The translations under genes were made by a program, and so were the position numbers. A DNA stretch of 64,000 nucleotides, from NCBI RefSeq assembly GCF_002261185.1, contig NZ_NEVQ01000001.1:404615-468614 (forward strand). The letters run 5' to 3'. Of this stretch, positions 9,801 through 18,046 are shown one piece after another (within the stretch, counting starts at the first letter, position 1; each line of letters begins with the position of its first letter). The DNA is from Bordetella genomosp. 4. Its GTDB lineage: Bacteria; Pseudomonadota; Gammaproteobacteria; Burkholderiales; Burkholderiaceae_B. The notes under the pieces were generated by a model. That model saw nothing but the letters and a program-made list of their open reading frames with translations. It did no database searches and was not told the origin of the DNA.

Positions 9801-10593
9801 CAGATTCGCCCAGCATGACCGCAGCGCGTAGCAAGGCCTCTCGCGTGGCCGTTGGTAACCCCGGCGCAGGTGTTTCTTCTATGACCTTTTGGTTGCGGCG
9901 CTGGATGGAGCAATCGCGTTCGCCCAGAGCGACGACCTTGCCCAGGCCATCCCCGAAGATCTGCACTTCAATGTGGCGTGCCTGGTCGACATAGCGTTCC
10001 AGAAAGGCGCCGCTATCGCGAAAAAAAGTCTGTCCCTGATGCTGTACCGCGCTATAGGCGGTGGCTAATTCGTCGGCGTTGGCGCAACGTGACAGGCCGA
10101 TGCCACCACCGCCGGCGGTACTTTTCAGCATGACGGGATAGCCGATATCCTCCGCTTTGGCCAAGGCTTCGGTGACATCACTCAGCAGGCCCGTGCCTGG
10201 TGTCATCGGGACGTGGGCGGCCGCGGCGAGTTCGCGCGCGCGATGTTTCAGTCCGAACTCGCGCAGTTGCGCTGCTGTCGGGCCGATGAATGCGATGCCG
10301 GCGATGTCGCATGCTTCAGCGAATTCAGCGCTCTCGGAAAGAAACCCATAGCCTGGAAAGATGGCTTGTGCACCGGTGGCTTGTGCTGCTTCCAGAATAC
10401 GGTCGATGCGCAGATAACTGTCGGAGGCTTTATCTCCGCCTAGTGCTACGGCGACATCGGCATCGCGGACATGGGCCGCATTGCGATCCGCGTCAGAGTA
10501 AACGGCAACGCTTTTGATGCCCAGACGCTTCAATGTGCGGATGGCCCGCACGGCGATCTCGCCGCGGTTTGCAATGAGTACGGTATGGAACAT
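6838..10593 (-). CDS. uca: Urea carboxylase (biotin-dependent)
   Basis: 1251 residues. Order of domains: biotin carboxylase (1-450, ATP-grasp loop TAGGGGIGLSR at 159-169), AHS2/KipA-type domain (from about 490), AHS1/KipI-type domain (about 890-1090) and a C-terminal biotinyl domain with EAMKM, Lys1193 being the biotin attachment site. It carboxylates urea to allophanate with ATP and bicarbonate. Start 10593 has AAGGGG 10 bp upstream. A Ser/Ala/Pro-rich linker of about 60 residues lies between AHS2 and AHS1 (about 815-880). Related enzymes may be guanidine carboxylases, but those travel with DUF1989 carboxyguanidine deiminase genes, absent here, whereas a urea transporter is adjacent. True urea carboxylase is therefore favoured. 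Confidence 0.93.
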   Translation of the reverse strand: MFHTVLIANRGEIAVRAIRTLKRLGIKSVAVYSDADRNAAHVRDADVAVALGGDKASDSYLRIDRILEAAQATGAQAIFPGYGFLSESAEFAEACDIAGIAFIGPTAAQLREFGLKHRARELAAAAHVPMTPGTGLLSDVTEALAKAEDIGYPVMLKSTAGGGGIGLSRCANADELATAYSAVQHQGQTFFRDSGAFLERYVDQARHIEVQIFGDGLGKVVALGERDCSIQRRNQKVIEETPAPGLPTATREALLRAAVMLGESVSYRSAGTVEFIYDSARDAFYFLEVNTRLQVEHPVTEAVTGLDLIECMLRVAAGDTLDWAALQRPPSGAAIEVRLYAEDPVRDFQPSPGVLTHVSFPAGARVDGWVETGTEVASFYDPMLAKLIVHGSDRTEALGKLRDALANTQLHGIATNLEFLRQITADARFETGALSTRFLDNFDFQPTAIEILEAGTYTSVQDYPGRVGYWNIGVPPSGPMDDYAFQLANRIIGNAAEAAGLECTLIGPTLKFHTDAVIALTGAKMDAWLDDQPVAMWQPLHVRPGQILVIGRALSGCRSYLAIRNGLDVPSYLGSRSTFALGQFGGHAGRCLRVGDMLPIAQPELPASLTPAPNATPSALDPALIPDYPTQWQIGVLLGPHGAPDFFTPESITAFFAADWEVHYNSNRLGVRLLGPKPVWTRQDGGEAGLHPSNIHDCEYAIGSVNFTGDSPVILTRDGPSLGGFVCPVTIAKAELWKVGQVRPGDRIRFIPLTIEDALALQAQQEAAIATLAASTPAVTALVGQSGKSASPSAAHPMTTALTSSSSPELPGDSSPILVRLPAKDSRPLITYRQAGDSYLLLEYGDNVLDLALRMRVHLLMQALTETPVTGILEFSPGVRSLQIQYDSHLISQHALIERLLQIEDTLPDVSTLKIPTRVVYLPMAFEDSATLGAVQRYQETVRANAPWLPNNVDFIQRINGLESRDDVRRIVFDASYLILGLGDVYLGAPCAVPIDPRHRLLTSKYNPARTFTAEGTVGIGGVYMCIYGMDSPGGYQLVGRTLPIWNKFLKNPMFQNGEPWLLRFFDQVRFYPVSEDELTALREDFREGRATLRIEEEDFDFAAHQRFLAEHAADIKAFKATQQAAFESEVALWQAEESITVEPEITDDTALALSDTERAVSADLCGNVWKIPVSVGQYVKAGDTLVIVEAMKMELSIKAAFNGTITAIRCTQGKPVNSGDMLVVIDTGAIPSLAEEDGNPIDGEIQYAAS

Positions 10594-10661
10594 ATTGGTT
10601 TTCCCCTTGGAGTACTGCTGAGCGATGGGCCTTCGCACCCGTGGACGCCGCGATGCGCGTT

Positions 10662-12506
10662 TTATTGCGTGGCGGTGTTTTTCAGATGATCGAGATAGGC
10701 GCGCCAACCTCCGAACTCGGTGATATCGCGCGCACCGGCGATGCCGCATGGCTCGCAGATAAATCCTTTGACGAGACGTCCGTCTGCGAGCTCGAGCGTG
10801 CCTATGCCTAGCGGTGGCGGGATTTCCGCCACGAACTCACCAAATGCCGTGTGGGATAGTTCCCAAAGTTCCAGAGCGATAGCGGCGCCGTCGCTGACGC
10901 GAGCCATGCCGGGCTTGGCTGGCGTGCTGTTGGCCAGGGCATAGAGGCGGTATGTGGGCGCGCTGTGCGTGGCCTCGACAAATCGTGCATGACGTGAGGT
11001 CAGTTGATGATTCAGCGGCATGCCGCGCAGATGCGCACCGACTACAGCCACCGTTACGGTCTGAGGCGCACCGGCCGGCGTGGCGGCCGCGGCTGGTGCG
11101 GCGTTCGATTTGAACCGTCCGGTAGCGCCCAGGGTGCCAGACTGCCTGTCTTCCCAGCGACGGCCCAGCTCGGCGAGGATGCGATCCTGCCAAGCCAGTC
11201 CGATCAATGTGATGCCGCTCGGCAGTCCATCTGCGCGCAGTCCGGCTGGCACTGCCAGCGCGGACAGATCTGCCAGATTGGTGAAATTGGTATAAGTCCC
11301 CAGCCGCGTGTTCAACGCAATCGGATCCTCGCGCAACTGCGCGATGGTATAGATGGACGGGGCAGTGGGCACGACCAATGCATCGAAGCCGGACAAGGCT
11401 TGCTGAATCGTGCGTGTCAGCGCCGCGCGGCGGTATTCTGCTTCGAACGTGTCGACTGCGCTGTAACGGGCGGCTTGTTCGATAATGCTGCGTACAACGG
11501 GATCGATCTCATCAGGCGCGCGTTCGTATAGTTCGCGTACGGCGGCGTAGCGCTCGGCGACCCAGGGGCCTTGATATAGCAGCTCGGCCAGTTCCCGAAA
11601 CGCGGAATAGTCGATGGGCTCGAGTGTGGCGCCCATGTCCTGCAGCGCCTGCAACGCCTCTTCATAAGCGGCCTGCGCATGGGCATCGCCATAGAACTCG
11701 AGCTGGGCGGGTATGGCGAGCCGTGGTTCGCGTGCCAGATGAGCAGGCATGGCCGGCGCGGGGCGCGAGTACGGATCCTGGGCATCATAGCCACCAGCGA
11801 TCGTCGCGATGCTGTCCGCGTCGGCTACGGTCAGGGCGAAGATCGACACGCAGTCCAGCGTGCGGCAAGCCGGTACAACGCCGCGCGTGCTGAACCAGCC
11901 TTTGGTAGGCTTCAGGCCGACGATGTTGTTAAAGCCCGCCGGAACGCGGCCGGATCCTGCGGTGTCAGTGCCGAGAGAAAAAGCCGCCAGCCCACGCGCG
12001 ACAATGCTGGCCGAGCCTGAACTGGATCCGCCGCTGACATAGGCAGGATTAAACGTGTTGGGGACAGCACCATGCGGCGAGCGCGTGCCGACGAGTCCGG
12101 TCGCGAACTGATCGAGGTTTGTTTTGCCGATCAGAATGGCGCCGGCGGCGCGCAAGCGCCGCACGATCTCGGCGTCTTCCGAGGCGGTGTAGGCGTAGGC
12201 GGGGCAGGCCGCAGTGGTGGGCCAACCCGCGGCATCGATGTTGTCTTTGATGGCAAATGGCACACCATAGAGCGGCAGGCGCGTCAGCTCGCCGTCGACT
12301 GCTGCCAACCGCTGGGCGAGCGCATCCAGCTGACTATTCAGTCGAACGCTGTCGGCGCAGCAGATCCAGGCCGGGTCGGTCGGATCAAGATCGGCGATGA
12401 GCTTGCCCAGCAGTTCAGCAGGTTGAGCGCCATGTATGCGATAGGCAGCTTGCCATTCGGCCAATGTCCAGCCTTTGGGTTGATCGATGACAGCGTTGCG
12501 GTCCAT
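10662..12506 (-). CDS. atzF: Allophanate hydrolase
   Basis: 614 residues. Amidase-signature domain (1-460) with catalytic Lys in PFAIKDNID, cis-Ser in GGSSSGSA and nucleophile Ser in TDTAGSGRVPA. A C-terminal domain (about 490-614) ends in GICEPCGI-type sequence (FICEPCGIAGARDITEFGG), typical of the allophanate hydrolase C-terminal domain, which decarboxylates the first product. It converts allophanate to ammonia and CO2, completing urea breakdown without nickel. Start 12506 is chosen for CGAGGA about 8 bp upstream. First gene of the minus operon; 68 bp separate it from urea carboxylase. Confidence 0.93.
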   Translation of the reverse strand: MDRNAVIDQPKGWTLAEWQAAYRIHGAQPAELLGKLIADLDPTDPAWICCADSVRLNSQLDALAQRLAAVDGELTRLPLYGVPFAIKDNIDAAGWPTTAACPAYAYTASEDAEIVRRLRAAGAILIGKTNLDQFATGLVGTRSPHGAVPNTFNPAYVSGGSSSGSASIVARGLAAFSLGTDTAGSGRVPAGFNNIVGLKPTKGWFSTRGVVPACRTLDCVSIFALTVADADSIATIAGGYDAQDPYSRPAPAMPAHLAREPRLAIPAQLEFYGDAHAQAAYEEALQALQDMGATLEPIDYSAFRELAELLYQGPWVAERYAAVRELYERAPDEIDPVVRSIIEQAARYSAVDTFEAEYRRAALTRTIQQALSGFDALVVPTAPSIYTIAQLREDPIALNTRLGTYTNFTNLADLSALAVPAGLRADGLPSGITLIGLAWQDRILAELGRRWEDRQSGTLGATGRFKSNAAPAAAATPAGAPQTVTVAVVGAHLRGMPLNHQLTSRHARFVEATHSAPTYRLYALANSTPAKPGMARVSDGAAIALELWELSHTAFGEFVAEIPPPLGIGTLELADGRLVKGFICEPCGIAGARDITEFGGWRAYLDHLKNTATQ

Positions 12507-12520
12507 CCCGGAATCCTCGT

Positions 12521-12530
12521 GGGTATACAA
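12521..12530. promoter_or_regulatory. GntR-like GTATAC dyad downstream of the atzF sigma-54 promoter
   Basis: GTATAC at 12523-12528 within TTGTATAC (minus strand) resembles operators of the FadR/VanR branch of GntR regulators. It lies about 20 bp upstream of the atzF start and a few bases downstream of the transcription start predicted from the sigma-54 promoter, where a repressor would block elongation or promoter clearance. The only GntR gene nearby is the one at the end of this operon. One site only, so the assignment is tentative. Confidence 0.4.
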
Positions 12531-12543
12531 GTCCTTCATCTCA

Positions 12544-12559
12544 AGCAATCAACGTGCCA
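12544..12559 (-). promoter_or_regulatory. Sigma-54 promoter of atzF-uca-gntR
   Basis: On the minus strand TGGCACGTTGATTGCT matches the -24/-12 consensus TGGCAC-N5-TTGC(A/T) exactly, with GG and GC separated by 10 nt. Transcription would begin near 12533, about 27 nt before the atzF ATG. Confidence 0.8.
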
Positions 12560-12690
12560 GTTATCGAGAATCGGCTTTAAACCCAATAGTGGCGCGGGTT
12601 CTGAAGGGTCGAGGTGTTGTGGGAGGATGGGGGTAGGACGAATTGGTCGGTGCATGAAATCGGTGCGAGCGCACTCCTATCGCGCATCGA

Positions 12691-12707
12691 TGCACCGTTG
12701 TCGCGCA
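12691..12707. promoter_or_regulatory. Candidate NtrC enhancer site
   Basis: TGCACC-N5-CGCGCA fits the NtrC dyad TGCACC-N5-GGTGCA with two mismatches. Further GGTGC/GCAC half-sites lie at 12643-12675. Its centre is about 147 bp from both sigma-54 promoters, a typical enhancer distance in each direction. Confidence 0.4.
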
Positions 12708-12839
12708 TTTTTTTATGCGCTCATGCGCGTCGAGAGACACCGGCAGCTTGTGTGACTACGTTGATGTACAGGGCATATGGCTCGACAGCCCCATGGCTGC
12801 ATCGTTTGACTGCCTGCGCAGTACACCTCGCATTTGAAT

Positions 12840-12855
12840 TGGCATAGGAATTGCT
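12840..12855 (+). promoter_or_regulatory. Sigma-54 promoter of urtABCDE
   Basis: TGGCATAGGAATTGCT has GG and GC separated by exactly 10 nt and differs from TGGCAC-N5-TTGC(A/T) only at the sixth base. It lies about 150 bp upstream of urtA. Together with the opposite promoter at 12544-12559 it suggests nitrogen control of both arms of the urea module. The rest of the 500-bp spacer (12560-12839 and 12856-13004) shows no gene. Confidence 0.7.
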
Positions 12856-13004
12856 TGAGTCTCGAGGCGCTTACTGCCAAGGCGAAGTGCTTTCGAGAGT
12901 TCGCCGCGAAGCTGACTGCAAGCCGAGGGCGAGGTGTAAGGGGTTTGTTCGTTGCACAGGCAGATTACGCCGGCTAGTCCGGTTCAAAGAAAAGGATCCG
13001 AACG

Positions 13005-14255
13005 ATGAAACGCAGACTTGTACTGAAGCAATTTACCGCTGCCAGCGTGCTGGCCATGGCTGGCTGGATGCCATCGGTGTGGGCCGCGGACACGATAAAA
13101 GTAGGCATCTTGCATTCCCTGTCCGGCACGATGGCGATTTCCGAGACGTCGTTGAAAGACGTGGCCTTGATGGCTATCGAAGAAATCAATGCGCAGGGCG
13201 GTGTACTGGGTAAAAAGTTGGAACCCGTGGTGGTGGACCCTGCTTCGAACTGGCCGCTGTTTGCCGAAAAAGCGCGTCAGTTGCTCACGCAAGACAAGGT
13301 CGCCGCGGTGTTTGGGTGCTGGACATCGGTGTCGCGCAAATCCGTATTGCCGGTGTTCAAGGAACTGAATGGCTTGCTGTTCTATCCCGTGCAATACGAA
13401 GGCGAGGAACTGGAAAAGAACGTGTTCTATACAGGTGCTGCGCCCAATCAGCAAGCCATTCCCGCCGTGGAATATCTGATGAGCGAAGACGGCGGCGGTG
13501 CCAAGCGCTTCGTGCTGCTGGGCACGGATTACGTCTATCCGCGCACGACCAACAAGATTCTGCGTGCGTTCCTGCATTCAAAAGGCGTGAAGGATGAAGA
13601 TATCCAAGAGGTCTACACGCCATTTGGGCATTCCGATTATCAAACCATTGTGGCGGACATCAAGCGTTTCTCGACAGGGGGGCGCACTGCGGTGGTATCG
13701 ACCATCAACGGAGACTCCAACGTCCCGTTCTATAAAGAATTGGGTAATGCCGGCCTGAAGGCCACCGACGTACCTGTAGTCGCATTCTCGGTAGGCGAAG
13801 AAGAACTGCGCGGTGTCGATACCAAGCCTTTGGTAGGCCATTTGGCCGCGTGGAATTACTTCGAATCCATCAAGAATCCGGCCAATGCAAAGTTCATAGA
13901 AAAATGGAAGGCCTACGCCAAAGCGAAGAATCTGCCCAACGCCAACACTGTCGTGACCAACGATCCGATGGAGGCCACGTATATCGGCATTCATATGTGG
14001 AAGCAGGCGGTGGAGAAGGCAGGAACAACCGATGTGGATCCTGTGATCAACGCCATGGCGGGTCAGACATTTGATGCGCCGGACGGTTTCAAGATTGAAA
14101 TGGACAAGACCAATCATCATTTGCACAAACCGGTTTATATCGGCGAGATCAAGGCTGATGGTCAGTTCAATATCGTCTGGAAGAGCAAAGGCCCCATCCG
14201 CGCCCAACCGTGGAGCCCCTACATCCCTGGCAACGAAGGCAAGCAGAATCTGTGA
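13005..14255 (+). CDS. urtA: Urea ABC transporter, periplasmic substrate-binding protein
   Basis: 416 residues. Signal peptide ending VWAAD (about residue 27), then the UrtA hallmark TIKVGILHSLSGTMAISE and, further on, DPASNWPLFAEKA, FGCWTSVSRK and YPVQYEGEE. The family binds urea (or short amides) in the periplasm and delivers it to UrtBC. First gene of a five-gene operon urtABCDE, 18 bp before urtB, and divergent from the genes that degrade urea. A sigma-54 promoter precedes it. Confidence 0.96.
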   Translation: MKRRLVLKQFTAASVLAMAGWMPSVWAADTIKVGILHSLSGTMAISETSLKDVALMAIEEINAQGGVLGKKLEPVVVDPASNWPLFAEKARQLLTQDKVAAVFGCWTSVSRKSVLPVFKELNGLLFYPVQYEGEELEKNVFYTGAAPNQQAIPAVEYLMSEDGGGAKRFVLLGTDYVYPRTTNKILRAFLHSKGVKDEDIQEVYTPFGHSDYQTIVADIKRFSTGGRTAVVSTINGDSNVPFYKELGNAGLKATDVPVVAFSVGEEELRGVDTKPLVGHLAAWNYFESIKNPANAKFIEKWKAYAKAKNLPNANTVVTNDPMEATYIGIHMWKQAVEKAGTTDVDPVINAMAGQTFDAPDGFKIEMDKTNHHLHKPVYIGEIKADGQFNIVWKSKGPIRAQPWSPYIPGNEGKQNL

Positions 14256-14272
14256 GCCAACGGGGATAAACG

Positions 14273-15904
14273 ATGAGATGCAGCGCATTTTTTATACGGT
14301 TCCTGCTCGGTCTGGTTCTGGTCTGGATGTCGGGTTTGTGGGTTCCGGCTGCCAGTGCAACTGGGCTGGATCCGGCGCTGCTTGCGCCTTTGGCCGGCGA
14401 TGACACTGATGCCAAACTGGAGGCCATCACCCGTCTCGGGACTGAGGCGTCGCCACAGGCTACTGTGGTGCTCGATGCGTTGGCGAATGATCGCTTGTAT
14501 GTCACCCCCGGGGCGCAGTTATTGGTCGAAACCTCTTCGGGTGCCGTCGACGCGATAACGGGAGAGCCGGTTTCTGCCATGCCGGCGCAGGCCGAGACGG
14601 TGTCCGTGAATAATCGCCTGCGTCGTGCTATTGCTGCGGCCTTGTCAGCGGCGCGCTTGCATGCAGCGGACCCTGCACAGCGTTTGGCCGCGGCCAGGGG
14701 CCTGCAACGTGGCGCCGATGCGGCGGTCCTGCCCACGCTCGAAAAAGCGCTGGCCGATGAGCAGAACGCCGAGGTAAAAGCGGCCTTGGCGATAGCGGTT
14801 GCCGCACTGCATTTGAAGAGCGATACCGCATCGCTGCGCATTCAGGCGGCCGAGACATTGGGTAATACCGGCAATGCTGCATTCCGTCCGGTACTGCAGG
14901 CCGTGTTGCAACAGGAGGCGCAAGGCGTGTATGCCGAGCCCGATGCTGAGGTACGAGCGGCTGCGACAACCGCCTTGCATCGTATCGAACGCCATCTCTC
15001 CATGCTGGAGTGGATCGGGAACCTGTTCTATGGCGTGAGTTTGGGCAGTGTGCTGTTGCTCGCTGCGCTGGGGTTGGCGATCACGTTCGGCCTGATGGGC
15101 GTCATCAATATGGCCCACGGCGAACTCTTGATGATAGGGGCATACGTCACCTATGCCGTGCAGGCATTGTTCCGGTCCTGGTTTCCGCAATGGCTAGACG
15201 CCTATGTGATTGCGGCGATGCCTGTGGCCTTTGTGGTGACAGCGTTGGTGGGGATGGCGCTGGAACGCACGGTGATACGGTGGCTGTATGGCCGGCCGTT
15301 GGAGACTCTCTTGGCGACGTGGGGAATCAGCTTGATGTTGATGCAAGCGGTCCGTACGCTGTTTGGCGCGCAGAACGTCGAGGTCAGCAATCCCTCGTGG
15401 ATGAGCGGCGGCGTGACTGTGCTGGGCGGTCTGGTGTTGTCCTATAACCGTATCGCCATCATCATTTTTGCGATTCTGGTCGTGGCATTTGTCTGGACCT
15501 TGTTGAACCACACGCGATTGGGCTTGTTTGTGCGAGCCATCACCCAGAATCGCCGCATGGCCGATTGTGTTGGCGTGCCCACAGGGCGCGTGGATATGTT
15601 GGCGTTCGGCCTGGGGGCAGGAATCGCAGGGCTGGCTGGTGTTGCCTTGTCTCAACTCGGTAACGTGGGGCCGGATCTGGGGCGAGGCTATATCGTCGAT
15701 TCATTCATGGTGGTGGTGTTGGGCGGCGTGGGTCAATTGGCCGGCACGGTGGTTGCCGCCTTGGGGCTGGGTGCCGTCACGAAATTCCTCGAGCCGTATT
15801 CCGGCGCGGTCATGGCCAAGATTGTGATTCTGGTGCTGATTGTGCTGTTCGTGCAGAAACGTCCGCAAGGTTTGTTTGCACCGCGAGGCAGGAGCGCAGA
15901 TTGA
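14273..15904 (+). CDS. urtB: Urea ABC transporter, permease UrtB
   Basis: 543 residues. Signal peptide (about 1-29), a roughly 220-residue helical, alanine-rich extracytoplasmic region with HEAT-like repeats, then a LivH-type permease from about residue 245 (FGLMGVINMAHGELLMIGAY and GRVDMLAFGLGAGIAG-type EAA loop). The long N-terminal extension is characteristic of UrtB compared with amino-acid permeases of the same family. It forms the membrane channel with UrtC. Confidence 0.95.
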   Translation: MRCSAFFIRFLLGLVLVWMSGLWVPAASATGLDPALLAPLAGDDTDAKLEAITRLGTEASPQATVVLDALANDRLYVTPGAQLLVETSSGAVDAITGEPVSAMPAQAETVSVNNRLRRAIAAALSAARLHAADPAQRLAAARGLQRGADAAVLPTLEKALADEQNAEVKAALAIAVAALHLKSDTASLRIQAAETLGNTGNAAFRPVLQAVLQQEAQGVYAEPDAEVRAAATTALHRIERHLSMLEWIGNLFYGVSLGSVLLLAALGLAITFGLMGVINMAHGELLMIGAYVTYAVQALFRSWFPQWLDAYVIAAMPVAFVVTALVGMALERTVIRWLYGRPLETLLATWGISLMLMQAVRTLFGAQNVEVSNPSWMSGGVTVLGGLVLSYNRIAIIIFAILVVAFVWTLLNHTRLGLFVRAITQNRRMADCVGVPTGRVDMLAFGLGAGIAGLAGVALSQLGNVGPDLGRGYIVDSFMVVVLGGVGQLAGTVVAALGLGAVTKFLEPYSGAVMAKIVILVLIVLFVQKRPQGLFAPRGRSAD

Positions 15905-15938
15905 CTATTGACTTCACTGAGCCAGGCAGAGGCGCACC

Positions 15939-17099
15939 ATGACTCACGCATCGGAGCAAAGGATGAATTCTGCAAGTTCGAGAGCCGGCGAGTTATACAC
16001 GGCCGCGTTGCGCCGGCCGTTGTTCAGTCCCAAGGCGTGGATCGCATTGGCGGTGGTCACCATGGTGCTGGCACTATTGCCGCTGCTGAACCTGATGTTT
16101 CCCTCGGGACATACGCTGCACGTTTCGGCTTATGCCGTGGCGTTGCTGGGAAAGTTCATGTGCTATGCCTTGGCGGCGTTGGCATTGGATCTGGTGTGGG
16201 GCTATGCCGGGATTCTGTCATTGGGACATGGACTGTTTTTCGCGCTAGGCGGTTATGCGCATGGCATGTATTTGATGCGCGCCATTGGCCAGGATGGGGT
16301 GTATCAAAGCAACGTGCCTGATTTCATGGTGTTCCTGAACTGGAAGGACTATCCCTGGTACTGGGCGTTTACCGAGCATTTCTGGTACGCCATGCTGCTG
16401 GTGGTGCTGGTGCCGGGCGGGCTCGCATTTTTGTTCGGCTATTTCGCGTTTCGTTCGCGCATCAAGGGCGTTTATTTTTCCATCATCACCCAGGCGCTGA
16501 CCTTTGCTGCCATGTTGCTGTTCTTTCGCAACGATACGGGGTTTGGCGGGAATAACGGTTTTACCGATTTCAAACGGATCCTCGGTTTCGATATCACGGC
16601 GCCGGGTACGAGGGCCACCTTGTATTGGGTGACGTTGGCAGTGTTGCTGGGGGCGTTGGTATTAGCACGCGCTGTCACCCAGTCCAAATTGGGTCGAGTG
16701 CTGACAGCGGTGCGCGATGCGGAAAGCCGTGTGCGGTTCATTGGTTATGAGCCGCTGGGGTTCAAGCTGTTTGTCTGGACTTTGTCGGCTGTGATGTGCG
16801 GGATCGCCGGTGCGTTGTATGTGCCGCAGGTGGGCATCATCAACCCCGGTGAAATGTCGACGGAGAATTCGATCGAAATGGTGATCTGGGTGGCAACGGG
16901 AGGGCGCGGCACGCTGATTGGCCCGATCATCGGGGCCGGTACGGTCAATGGTCTAAAGACATGGTTTACCAGCGTGTTTCCGGAGTTCTGGTTGTATGCC
17001 TTGGGATTGATCTTTGTGTTGGTGACGCTGTTTCTGCCGCAAGGGATCGTAGGGTTGGCGCGTCGCTGGATGACACGCCGTCAGGAGCGTGCGATATGA
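15939..17099 (+). CDS. urtC: Urea ABC transporter, permease UrtC
   Basis: 386 residues, LivM type with about ten membrane segments; ALALDLVWGYAGILSLGHG and FFRNDTGFGGNNGFTDF are typical of UrtC. ATG 15939 has GAGGCG just upstream; ATG 15963 is a possible alternative. Its stop overlaps the urtD start (ATGA at 17096-17099). Confidence 0.95.
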   Translation: MTHASEQRMNSASSRAGELYTAALRRPLFSPKAWIALAVVTMVLALLPLLNLMFPSGHTLHVSAYAVALLGKFMCYALAALALDLVWGYAGILSLGHGLFFALGGYAHGMYLMRAIGQDGVYQSNVPDFMVFLNWKDYPWYWAFTEHFWYAMLLVVLVPGGLAFLFGYFAFRSRIKGVYFSIITQALTFAAMLLFFRNDTGFGGNNGFTDFKRILGFDITAPGTRATLYWVTLAVLLGALVLARAVTQSKLGRVLTAVRDAESRVRFIGYEPLGFKLFVWTLSAVMCGIAGALYVPQVGIINPGEMSTENSIEMVIWVATGGRGTLIGPIIGAGTVNGLKTWFTSVFPEFWLYALGLIFVLVTLFLPQGIVGLARRWMTRRQERAI

Positions 17100-17956
17100 G
17101 TGCTGAGTGGCAGGCATTGCATCAGGCCGATGCAGAGGGGCCGAACGATGACGGAGGCCCCAGCGGGCAAGCCTCGTATGGGCGAGTCAATCCCAGAGGT
17201 GTCGATACTACGCACGGTGCGATCTTGTATCTGGATGGCATCACGGTCAGCTTTGACGGGTTCAAGGCCTTGAATGACCTGACCTTGGATATCGGCGTGG
17301 GAGAGCTGCGTTGCATCATCGGTCCTAACGGGGCGGGCAAAACCACCATGATGGACGTCATCACGGGCAAGACGCGCCCCACCGCCGGATCCGCGTTTTT
17401 TGGCCAGAACATCGATCTGACGACGCTGAACGAAGCACAGATTGCCCATGCAGGGATCGGCCGCAAGTTTCAGCGGCCTACGGTTTTCGAGCAACACACG
17501 GTGCTCGAGAATCTCGAACTGGCGATGAAAACGGATAAGCGCGTACGTCCCACCTTGTTTTCCCGGTTGACGTCGGAGCAAGCCGACCGTATCGCGCAGA
17601 CCTTGGCGCTGATTCGGTTGACGGATGAGGCGTATCGCGTGGCAGGCCTGTTATCGCATGGGCAAAAACAGTGGCTGGAAATCGGCATGTTGTTGATGCA
17701 AGAGCCGCAGCTGTTGCTGCTGGACGAGCCGGTTGCAGGCATGACCGATGCTGAAACCGAACGTACAGGCGAACTGCTGCATGAATTGCGTGGCCATCAT
17801 TCTTTGATGGTCGTTGAGCACGATATGGATTTTGTCTCGAGAATCGCCGATGGAGGCAAGGTGACCGTGCTGCATGAGGGGGCAGTGCTGGCCGAAGGAA
17901 CGATGGCGCAGGTGCAAGCGGATGCGCGGGTTATTGAAGTGTATCTAGGGCGCTGA
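17096..17956 (+). CDS. urtD: Urea ABC transporter, ATPase UrtD
   Basis: 286 residues. Walker A GPNGAGKTTMMD, an atypical signature LLSHGQKQWLEIG (usual for LivG/UrtD) and Walker B LLLLDEPVAGM. An N-terminal extension of about 45 residues precedes the ATPase fold. The start at 17096 is fixed by the 4-nt ATGA overlap with urtC; the frame is open upstream but overlaps urtC. Confidence 0.95.
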   Translation: MSAEWQALHQADAEGPNDDGGPSGQASYGRVNPRGVDTTHGAILYLDGITVSFDGFKALNDLTLDIGVGELRCIIGPNGAGKTTMMDVITGKTRPTAGSAFFGQNIDLTTLNEAQIAHAGIGRKFQRPTVFEQHTVLENLELAMKTDKRVRPTLFSRLTSEQADRIAQTLALIRLTDEAYRVAGLLSHGQKQWLEIGMLLMQEPQLLLLDEPVAGMTDAETERTGELLHELRGHHSLMVVEHDMDFVSRIADGGKVTVLHEGAVLAEGTMAQVQADARVIEVYLGR

Positions 17957-18046
17957 TTTCCTGCGGGCCTTATTCCGCTATCACTAGTCCTATTGCTATC
18001 ACCGAATGCGCAGCGGTTCGCCGCATGAATCCCGAAAGGAAGCCAA

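Noticed and set aside
10594..10749. N-terminal extension of urea carboxylase
   Set aside because: Arg/His-rich and unconserved; overlaps the allophanate hydrolase 3' end. ATG 10593 has a good ribosome site and begins the biotin carboxylase fold.
12507..13004. Guanidine-I (ykkC) riboswitch upstream of the urea module
   Set aside because: I looked for the conserved ykkC sequence blocks because many such carboxylases act on guanidine, and found none; sigma-54 elements are there instead.
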